A stretch of DNA of 62,084 nt, taken from the NCBI GenBank assembly GCA_048497495.1, contig JAFHCF010000094.1, positions 1-62,084 of the forward strand. The letters run 5' to 3'. Positions 55,921-62,084 of the stretch are shown here, one piece after another. Numbering within the stretch: position 1 is the stretch's first letter; each line of letters begins with the position of its first letter. The notes below the pieces were generated by a model. That model was given only the letters and a program-made list of their open reading frames with translations, was not told the DNA's origin and ran no database searches. This stretch comes from JAFHCF01 sp048497495. GTDB lineage: Bacteria > Pseudomonadota > Alphaproteobacteria > Rhizobiales > Ancalomicrobiaceae. Both the position numbers and the translations under genes were made by a program.

Positions 55921-57174
55921 TCACAGGATCAGCCGGTAGTCGAGGAACGCCACCTCCTCGCCCGGGGCCAACGTGGTGCGCTCCTCGGGGAGTTCGACGA
56001 GGCCGTCGGTGCGGGTGAGCGAGGTGACGACGCCGGCGCCGTCGATCGGGTATTTCACCGCCACCGACCGGCCGTCGCGTCGTTCGAGCGAGACGCGGAC
56101 GTATTCGCGCCGTCCCGCCTTCTTCTTGTAGGCGAAATCCGAGATCACGGTCTGCGGCGCCACCGGCGCGGCCGCCGCGCCGGCGAGGCTCGCCACCAGC
56201 GGCCGCAGCACGTGGGCCCAGGTGACGAAGACCGCGACCGGATTGCCCGGCAGGCCGACGAAGGGCGTGCCCTCGATCACGCCCATCGCCACCGGCCGTC
56301 CCGGCTTGATGGCGAGACGCCAGAAGGCCAGCGACCCGTGGGCGGCCAGCGCCGCCTTGACGTGATCCTCCTCGCCGGTCGAGACCCCGCCGGAGGTGAC
56401 CACCAGGTCGTGACCGCGCGCCGCCGCCAGAATGCGGGCGGATGTCTCGCCGATCTCGTCCTTCAGGATGCCGAGGTCGGTGACCTCGCAGCCGGCGCGG
56501 GTGAGCATCGCCATCAGCGAGAAGCGGTTGGAATCGTAGAGCGAGGCGGGCGCCAGCGGCACCCCCGGCTCGAGGATCTCGTCGCCGGTGGAGAAGACCG
56601 CGACGCGCGGCCGGCGCCGCACCGTGACCTCGGCGACGCCGAGCGCCCCGAGCAGCGCCACGTCGCGCGGGTCGAGCCGCCGTCCGCCGGCGAGCGCCCG
56701 CGCGCCCTCGGCGATGTCCTCGCCCTTGGGGCGGGCGTTGGCGCCGCGCTTCAGGCCCGGCGGCAGCGACACCCGGCCGTAGTCGAGGAGGCGGACGTCC
56801 TCCTGCATGAAGACGGTGTCGCAGCCCACCGGCATCGGCGCGCCGGTGAAGATGCGCACGGCGGCGCCGGAGGCCGCGGCGTGGCCGGCCCCGTGGCCGG
56901 CGGCGATGCGGCCGACGATCGGCACCACCGTCTCGGCGTCCGGCGACAGCGTCACATGGGCGACGGCGTAGCCGTCGACGGCGGAATTGTCGAAGGCCGG
57001 CAGGTTCATCGGCGCGGCGAGATCGGCGGCGAGCACCCGGCCGTCGGCGCGGGTCAGCGCCACGAGTTCGGTCTCCTCGACGGCGGGAACCTTGTCGGCC
57101 ACCAGCGCGAGGGCTTCCTCGATCCGCATCAGTTCGCCGCCGAAGGCGAAGGTGTCGTCGCTCAGTTGCGCCAT
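55921..57174 (-). CDS. moeA: Molybdopterin molybdotransferase MoeA
   Basis: It inserts molybdenum (or tungsten) into adenylylated molybdopterin. The 417-residue protein has LPAFDNSAVDGYAV at about 64-77, IFTGAPMPVGCDTVFMQED, the VAVFSTGDEI and TSGGVSTGEEDHVK signatures and GLPGNPVAVFVTW. The ATG at 57174 has GGGACGG upstream; an in-frame ATG at 57261 adds 29 unrelated residues. It lies downstream of the tungstate transporter genes on the same strand, behind a terminator. Confidence 0.94.
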   Translation of the reverse strand: MAQLSDDTFAFGGELMRIEEALALVADKVPAVEETELVALTRADGRVLAADLAAPMNLPAFDNSAVDGYAVAHVTLSPDAETVVPIVGRIAAGHGAGHAAASGAAVRIFTGAPMPVGCDTVFMQEDVRLLDYGRVSLPPGLKRGANARPKGEDIAEGARALAGGRRLDPRDVALLGALGVAEVTVRRRPRVAVFSTGDEILEPGVPLAPASLYDSNRFSLMAMLTRAGCEVTDLGILKDEIGETSARILAAARGHDLVVTSGGVSTGEEDHVKAALAAHGSLAFWRLAIKPGRPVAMGVIEGTPFVGLPGNPVAVFVTWAHVLRPLVASLAGAAAAPVAPQTVISDFAYKKKAGRREYVRVSLERRDGRSVAVKYPIDGAGVVTSLTRTDGLVELPEERTTLAPGEEVAFLDYRLIL

Positions 57175-57204
57175 GGTCCGTCCCGTTCGATCGGAGGTCT
57201 CGCG

Positions 57205-57226
57205 AAAAAGGGCGGTCACCCGCCCT
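57205..57226 (-). terminator. Rho-independent terminator between tupA and moeA
   Basis: Read on the minus strand, agggcgg (57226-57220) and ccgccct (57215-57209) form a 7-base stem with a 4-base loop, followed by TTTTT. The U-tract ends only about 30 bases before the moeA ATG, leaving little room for a separate promoter. It may act as an attenuator or partial terminator limiting moeA expression. Confidence 0.75.
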
Positions 57227-57276
57227 CTCCCGTTTCTAGCACTCGGTGGCGCCGGAGGCACCTGTTCTCGAAGGCC

Positions 57277-58125
57277 TCACGCCCCCGGCTGGTCGGCGTC
57301 GGGGAAGAACAACTGCTGGCCGCCGATCTTGTAGCCGGCGATCGCCGCCTGGCCCTCGGCGCCGGTCACCCAGTCGATGAAGGCCTGGCCGTCGGCCGCC
57401 GCGACGTGCGGGAACTTGTCCGGGTTCACCAGCATGATGCCGTACTGGTTGAACAGCCGCTTGTCACCGGCGACCGCGATGTCGAGATCGCCGCGATTCT
57501 TGAAGCTGATCCAGGTGCCGCGATCGGCGAGCACATAGCCGTTCGACGCCGAGGCCATGTTGAGGGCGGCGCCCATGCCCTGGCCGATCTCGCGATACCA
57601 GGGGCCCTTGGCCTTGGCGATGTCGATACCGGCGGTGGTCCAGAGCTTCAGCTCGGCCTGATGGGTGCCGGAGCGGTCGCCGCGCGAGACGAAGGGCGCG
57701 CCCTTCGTCGAGATCGTCTGGAGCGCCTTGGCGATGTCGCCGGTGCCCTTGATGCCGGCGGGGTCGGATTTCGGCCCGATCAGCACGAAGTCGTTGTACA
57801 TCACCGGCTTGCGCGCCTTCGAATAGCCTTCGGCGACGAACTTCTCCTCCGCCGGCTTGGCGTGGACGAAGAGCACGTCGGCGTCACCGCGCCGGCCGGT
57901 GTCGAGGGCCTGGCCGGTGCCCTGGGCCACCACCTTGACCTCGATGCCGGTCTTCTTGGTGAAGATCGGCAACAGGTGGCCGAAGAGACCGGAATCTTGC
58001 GTCGAGGTGGTCGAGGCGACCGTGATGGCGCGCCCCGGCTTGGCATCCTGCGCCGAGACCGCGCCCACCGACATCACACAGGCGGCGAGTCCCGCGATGA
58101 TCGCGCGTCGATCGATGCTCTTCAT
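57277..58125 (-). CDS. tupA: Tungstate ABC transporter substrate-binding protein TupA
   Basis: A 282-residue periplasmic binding protein. Signal peptide RAIIAGLAACVMSVGAVSAQ at the N-terminus. The TupA oxyanion signature TTSTQDSGLFGHLLPIF follows at about 36-52, then KVVAQGTGQALDTGRRGDAD, VLFVHAKPAEEKFV and VMYNDFVLIGP. These TTST/SGL residues are characteristic of tungstate binders rather than molybdate (ModA) ones. It is the third gene of tupB-tupC-tupA. Confidence 0.9.
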   Translation of the reverse strand: MKSIDRRAIIAGLAACVMSVGAVSAQDAKPGRAITVASTTSTQDSGLFGHLLPIFTKKTGIEVKVVAQGTGQALDTGRRGDADVLFVHAKPAEEKFVAEGYSKARKPVMYNDFVLIGPKSDPAGIKGTGDIAKALQTISTKGAPFVSRGDRSGTHQAELKLWTTAGIDIAKAKGPWYREIGQGMGAALNMASASNGYVLADRGTWISFKNRGDLDIAVAGDKRLFNQYGIMLVNPDKFPHVAAADGQAFIDWVTGAEGQAAIAGYKIGGQQLFFPDADQPGA

Positions 58126-58144
58126 CTCGTCTTCCTCCCTCGTG

Positions 58145-58882
58145 TTACCAGGTCAGTTCGCCGGCCAGGAAGGCTCGTGCTTCCCTCGTCGCCGGATTTG
58201 CGAAGAATGCGCCGGCCTCGGCGTTCTCGAGGACGCGGCCGCGATGCAGGAACACGACGCGGGTCGCCAGCCGTCGGGCCTGGCCCAGATCGTGGGTCGC
58301 CATCACCAGCGTGCGCCCCTCGGCCGCCATGGCGACGAGCATCTCCTCGATCGCCCGCGTCGCCGTCGGATCGAGTTGAGAGGTCGGCTCGTCGAGGAAC
58401 AGCACCTGCGGGTCGAGCGCCCAGGCCCGCGCCACCGCCAGACGCTGCTGCTCGCCGCCCGACATCAGCCGCGCCGGGCGGCGGGCCAGGGGCTCGAAGC
58501 CGAAACGGACGAGCGCCCGCTGCGCCGCCTCGCGCGCCTCGCGCCGCCCCATGCCGGCGCTCGCGGCGGCGTGGACGAGGTTGGCGAGAAGCGAGCGGCG
58601 CAGCATCACCGGCTTCTGGAACACCATGGCGTGGCGCTTGCGCCCGCCGGAGAACCCCTCCCCATGCGCCCATTCGACCACACCGGCGGTCGGCGTCAGC
58701 AGCCCGTGGGCGAGGCGCAGGGTGAGCGACTTGCCGGCGCCGTTGGGGCCGAGCAGGATCGTCGTCTCGCCCCGTGCCAGGGTGAGCTCGATGCGATCGA
58801 GCAGGCGCGTCTCGCCGACGGCGAAGGACACGTCGTGGAACTTCAGCGGCAGGATCGTGACGGAATCGCGCATCGTGCTCAT
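58145..58882 (-). CDS. tupC: Tungstate ABC transporter ATP-binding protein TupC
   Basis: A 245-residue ABC ATPase: Walker A LLGPNGAGKSLTLRL, Q-loop VFQKPVML, signature LMSGGEQQRLAVARA, Walker B VLFLDEPTSQLD and the switch His in MATHDLGQA. No C-terminal TOBE/MOP domain, unlike ModC. The start at 58882 overlaps the tupB stop by four bases; an in-frame ATG at 58873 is possible. Confidence 0.93.
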   Translation of the reverse strand: MSTMRDSVTILPLKFHDVSFAVGETRLLDRIELTLARGETTILLGPNGAGKSLTLRLAHGLLTPTAGVVEWAHGEGFSGGRKRHAMVFQKPVMLRRSLLANLVHAAASAGMGRREAREAAQRALVRFGFEPLARRPARLMSGGEQQRLAVARAWALDPQVLFLDEPTSQLDPTATRAIEEMLVAMAAEGRTLVMATHDLGQARRLATRVVFLHRGRVLENAEAGAFFANPATREARAFLAGELTW

Positions 58883-59586
58883 CCCGCGTAGCGCGCGCCG
58901 ATGCGGCTCGCCGCGAAGGCCGCGGCGTTCACCGCGAGGGTCAGGCCGATCAGCGTCAGGCCGAGCCCGAGGGCGAGCGGCAGGTCGCCCTTGGAGGTCT
59001 CGAGCGCGATCGCCGTGGTCATGGTCCGGGTGTGGCCCTCGATGTTGCCGCCGACGATCAGCACCGCGCCGACCTCCGCCGAGGCGCGACCGAAGCCGGC
59101 GAGCAGCGCCGTCGCCAGCGAGAAGCGCCCGTCCCACAGAAGCGTCGGCACCGCATGGCGGCCGACGAGCCCGATCGAGCGCAGATGGTCGCCGTATTCG
59201 CCCCACAGGTCCTCGACCGTCTGGCGCGACAGCGCCACCACGATCGGCAGCACCAGGAGCGTCTGCGCCATCACCATGGCGCCGGGCGTGAACAGCCAGC
59301 CGAGCCAGCCGAGCGGGCCGGAGCGCGACAGCATGAGATAGATCAAGAGGCCGGCGACCACCGGCGGCAGGCCCATCAGCGTGTTGATGATCACGACGAG
59401 CGCGCCACGGCCGCGAAACCGCGAGATGCCGAGCAGCGCGCCGAGCGGCAGGCCGATCAGGGCGGCGATGGTCACCGCCGAAAGCGTCACCTGCAGGCTG
59501 AGCCCGACGATCGTCAGGAACGCCGGATCGAGACCGACGATCAGGCCGAACGCCGCGGCGAAGGCAGATCCGAAATCCGGCGCCAC
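58879..59586 (-). CDS. tupB: Tungstate ABC transporter permease TupB
   Basis: A 235-residue permease with about five helices and the EAA-like cytoplasmic loop AGFGRASAEVGAVLIVGGNIEG that contacts the ATPase. The sequence fits the TupB/ModB group. The start is GTG at 59586 with a very strong GAGGAGAGGA upstream. It leads the tupBCA operon. Confidence 0.9.
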   Translation of the reverse strand: MAPDFGSAFAAAFGLIVGLDPAFLTIVGLSLQVTLSAVTIAALIGLPLGALLGISRFRGRGALVVIINTLMGLPPVVAGLLIYLMLSRSGPLGWLGWLFTPGAMVMAQTLLVLPIVVALSRQTVEDLWGEYGDHLRSIGLVGRHAVPTLLWDGRFSLATALLAGFGRASAEVGAVLIVGGNIEGHTRTMTTAIALETSKGDLPLALGLGLTLIGLTLAVNAAAFAASRIGARYAG

Positions 59587-59754
59587 TTCGACGTCCTCTC
59601 CTCGATCTCGTCGCCCGCGCGAACGACTTTGGATTCGACCGGCGCGTCAGGACCGGCGTCGCGATAGCCGAAGCATAACGCTTTCGGCGCTCTTCGCCAC
59701 CTTTCGATCGCCGTCGCTGTGGATTTTGCCCAGCCCCACGGTGCCCGTGCCGGT

Positions 59755-60297
59755 TCAGGCGGCATTCGTCAGGACGCGATCGACCCAGGCGAGGATCGCG
59801 TCGACGTCAGGCGGCAGGCGCTCCCAGTCGTCGCCGGCGAAGGCGCGCCAATTCTCGACCCGGGTGTCGCGCATCGCCACCAGGGTGGCGATGTCGGCGA
59901 CGACCGCCGCGCCGATCTCCTCGCGCACGCCGTGCCCCGCCGCCTCCTGTTTGGAGAACTTGCCGGCGAAGACCAGATCGGCGCCGCCGTCGATCGCCGA
60001 GAGGATGCCGATGCTGGCGCGCGCCAACCCGTCGACGTCGAGGATGCAGCTATCGGCGCCGGCGCCGAGTTCCTGGGAGATGTTGATGGTTCCGCCGGCG
60101 GTGAGATCGTCGAGCAGCATCTCGCGCCGGCCGTTGGCGAGGATGCCGCCTTGGCGCGGCACCACCCCGCCGAGCCGCAGGTCGCCACGCGCCACCAGGC
60201 GATCGCGGACCTCGCCGAGAATCGCCTCGATGGCGACGTCGCCCGAATAGACGACGGCACCGAGGCGTGGGGTGGCGGTGGTCGGATCCTCGGTCAT
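59755..60297 (-). CDS. DUF2478 domain protein
   Basis: A 180-residue protein matching the DUF2478 pattern: LGAVVYSGDVAIEAILGEV at the start, LRLGGVVPRQGG, EMLLDDLTAGGTINISQELG, and ADLVFAGKFSKQEAAGHGVR near 125-144. The Asn/Lys-rich FAGKFSKQEA segment recalls the G4-like loop of P-loop NTPases but no Walker A is visible. DUF2478 genes are, to my knowledge, often near molybdate or tungstate genes; its position just upstream of tupBCA fits. Function is unknown. ATG at 60297 is preferred to a long upstream extension. Confidence 0.82.
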   Translation of the reverse strand: MTEDPTTATPRLGAVVYSGDVAIEAILGEVRDRLVARGDLRLGGVVPRQGGILANGRREMLLDDLTAGGTINISQELGAGADSCILDVDGLARASIGILSAIDGGADLVFAGKFSKQEAAGHGVREEIGAAVVADIATLVAMRDTRVENWRAFAGDDWERLPPDVDAILAWVDRVLTNAA

Positions 60298-60443
60298 CGC
60301 TTCCCCGCTCGTCGGCTCGTCACGGCGGAACCCTAACGCCGGGGCGGGCGCGAGGAAACCCCCGGTCGATCCCGGAGGCGTCCACCTCCTCCGGAAGTCG
60401 ATGACGGACGAGTCGCGCGAGGTCGGCGCGGCGCGGCGGATCC

Positions 60444-61754
60444 TCAGACCGTGCCGCGCCCGATGCCGGCATGGGTGAAGCCGTGGCGGGTAACTTCCTC
60501 GGGCCGATAGATGTTGCGCAGGTCGACCAGCACCGGCTCGGCGACGAGCGCCTTCAGGCGGGTGAAGTCGAGGGCGCGGAACTGATCCCATTCGGTGACG
60601 ATGGCGACGGCGCTCGCCCCACGCGCCGCCTCGTAGGGCGAGGCGCAGAAGTCGACGCCGGGGAGCAGGCCGCGCGCCGCCTCCATGCCCTCCGGGTCGT
60701 AGGCGCGGACATGGGCGCCGGCGTCCTGCAGCGCCTGGATGATGGTGAGCGACGGCGCGTCGCGCATGTCGTCGGTGTTGGGCTTGAAGGTCAGGCCGAG
60801 GATGGCGACGGTCTTGCCGTGGACGTCACCGCCGCAGGCGCGCACGATCTTGCGCGCCATGGCCCGCTTGCGGGCATCGTTGACCGCCACCGTGGTCTCG
60901 ATCAGGCGCATGGGCGAATCGTAGTCCTGAGCGGTCTTGACCAGCGCCAACGTGTCCTTGGGGAAGCACGATCCGCCGTAGCCGGGGCCGGCATGGAGGA
61001 ACTTCGAGCCGATGCGCCCGTCCGAACCGATGCCGCGCGCCACCTGTTGGACGTCGGCCCCGACCTTCTCACACAGATCGGCGATCTCGTTGATGAAGGT
61101 GATCTTCATCGCCAGGAAGGCGTTGGCGGCATATTTGATCAGTTCGGCGGTGCGCCGGTCGGTGAAGAGCAACGGCGCGGCGTTGAGATAGAGCGGCCGA
61201 TAGACCTCGGTCATGACGGCGCGGGCGCGCTCGTCCTCGAGCCCGACGACGATGCGGTCGGGCCGCTTGAAGTCGGAGATCGCCGCGCCCTCGCGCAGGA
61301 ATTCCGGGTTGGAGACCACGGCGACGTCGGTTTCAGGCGCGGTCTCGCGCAGGATGCGCTCGACCTCGTCGCCGGTGCCGACGGGGACCGTCGACTTGGT
61401 CACCACCACGGTGAAGCCGGTGAGCCGCGGCGCGATCTCGCGGGCGGCGGCGTGGACGTAGGTGAGATCGGCGTGGCCATCGCCGCGCCGCGACGGGGTG
61501 CCGACGGCGATGAACACCGCGTCGGCCTCGCCGACCGGGCCGGCGACGTCGGTGGTGAAGGTCAGGCGGCCGTCGCGGACGTTCTTGGCGACGAGATCCT
61601 CGAGCCCCGGCTCGTAGATCGGGATGCGGCCCTCGACCAGGGCGGCGATCTTGGCCTCGTCCTTGTCGACACAGGTGACCGTGTGGCCGAAGTCGGCGAA
61701 GCAGACGCCCGAGACCAGACCGACATAGCCTGAGCCGATCATCACGATCTTCAT
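60444..61754 (-). CDS. ugd: UDP-glucose 6-dehydrogenase
   Basis: It oxidises UDP-glucose to UDP-glucuronate with two NAD. The 436-residue protein starts MKIVMIGSGYVGLVSGVCFA (Rossmann GxGxxG). The catalytic Cys263 lies in GPGYGGSCFPKDTLAL, with TVPVGTGDEVER, NPEFLREGAAISDF and GLTFKPNTDDMRDAPS following the family pattern. It precedes a UDP-glucuronate 4-epimerase-like gene on the same strand, so the two could convert UDP-Glc to UDP-GalA. Confidence 0.96.
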   Translation of the reverse strand: MKIVMIGSGYVGLVSGVCFADFGHTVTCVDKDEAKIAALVEGRIPIYEPGLEDLVAKNVRDGRLTFTTDVAGPVGEADAVFIAVGTPSRRGDGHADLTYVHAAAREIAPRLTGFTVVVTKSTVPVGTGDEVERILRETAPETDVAVVSNPEFLREGAAISDFKRPDRIVVGLEDERARAVMTEVYRPLYLNAAPLLFTDRRTAELIKYAANAFLAMKITFINEIADLCEKVGADVQQVARGIGSDGRIGSKFLHAGPGYGGSCFPKDTLALVKTAQDYDSPMRLIETTVAVNDARKRAMARKIVRACGGDVHGKTVAILGLTFKPNTDDMRDAPSLTIIQALQDAGAHVRAYDPEGMEAARGLLPGVDFCASPYEAARGASAVAIVTEWDQFRALDFTRLKALVAEPVLVDLRNIYRPEEVTRHGFTHAGIGRGTV

Positions 61755-61911
61755 GCGAAGTCTCCTGCCGTCCTGGCGGAAGGCGCCCGAGCGGGCCCCG
61801 ATCCGCCGATCTCGTCCGCGAAGCCCTGCCACGGATTTGCGAAGCTCATGCGACGCTCGCGGCGGCGCTCCCTTTTGCCGATCGCCGGGGCTCGGCGCAA
61901 GCACCGCCTCC

Positions 61912-62084
61912 TCACACTCCGTAATGGTCCCTGTACCATGCCACGAAGGCGGGCACGCCGGTGGTGACCGGGGTGTCGGGGCGATAGCCGGTCAGGGCCT
62001 CGAGCAGGCGGTGATCGGCGAAGGTCTCGCGCACGTCGCCGGGCTGCATCGGCAGGAGCGTCTTGGCGATCGGCCGGCCGAGCG
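61912..62084 (-). CDS. UDP-glucuronate 4-epimerase-like protein (3' end only)
   Basis: Only the last 57 codons are in the window; the stop is at 61912-61914. The minus-strand reading gives LLPMQPGDVRETFADHRLLE, then FVAWYRDHYGV at the C-terminus, a typical ending of NAD-dependent UDP-glucuronate 4-epimerases of the short-chain dehydrogenase family. The 5' part lies beyond base 62084. It is transcribed toward ugd and about 160 bases upstream of it, so shared expression is plausible. Confidence 0.8.
   Translation of the reverse strand, partial: LGRPIAKTLLPMQPGDVRETFADHRLLEALTGYRPDTPVTTGVPAFVAWYRDHYGV

Overview
The window is dense, high-GC chromosomal DNA from a Gram-negative alphaproteobacterium, most likely in the Hyphomicrobiales (Rhizobiales). 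Supporting evidence is the fused ispDF gene, an HdaA-type DnaA regulator, the paired NtrBC and NtrYX systems beside dusB and hfq-hflX, KdsA for Kdo-LPS, and gene order such as ppiD-trpE and dacA-tmk-holB-metG-tatD. I saw no rRNA, tRNA, CRISPR array, insertion sequence or prophage. Most of the window is core housekeeping sequence with a few accessory inserts.

Layout. 1-6,888 (minus strand): a trp block, trpD (cut by the window edge), trpG, an inserted tadG-like von Willebrand gene, trpE, and ppiD. 7,196-11,074: tpiA, doxX-like, secG and pyrG. 11,341-17,162: the main accessory block, a 1,384-residue Pls/PosA-type nonribosomal peptide synthetase (adenylation, carrier, six membrane helices, three acyltransferase-like domains), then a polyamine-acetyltransferase-like GNAT, an Sfp/EntD-type phosphopantetheinyl transferase and a DUF350 membrane protein. 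It lies between pyrG and VOC-kdsA. 18,166-28,331: kdsA, purN/purM, a CDP-alcohol phosphatidyltransferase, an AI-2E permease, hdaA, ppk, ppx and a KamA/EpmB-like radical SAM gene, followed by an intergenic stretch with four successive potential hairpins. 28,684-37,873: rlpA, dacA, tmk, holB, metG, tatD, a metallo-beta-lactamase-fold hydrolase, a VOC protein and a DUF1345 membrane protein. 37,890-43,873: a secreted hypothetical, arfB, a PCMT-like methyltransferase, mazG, a GlxA-type regulator, hflX and hfq. 44,134-55,892: dat, ntrX, ntrY, a LysE exporter, a secreted hypothetical, ntrC, ntrB, dusB, ispDF and cinA. 55,921-60,297: moeA, the tungstate importer tupABC and a DUF2478 gene. 60,444-62,084: ugd and the 3' end of a UDP-glucuronate 4-epimerase-like gene.

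Functional links. The Pls-type synthetase has its own activating enzyme (the phosphopantetheinyl transferase) one gene away, and an acetyltransferase of a polyamine-type family directly downstream. The likely product is a cationic homo-poly- or oligo-amino acid made at the membrane; the exact monomer is unknown. The tup/moeA/DUF2478 block reads as tungstate uptake plus cofactor metal insertion. ugd plus the epimerase would supply UDP-GlcA and UDP-GalA for surface polysaccharide or LPS. Reported starts often differ from the longest open frame; each choice is explained in its entry.
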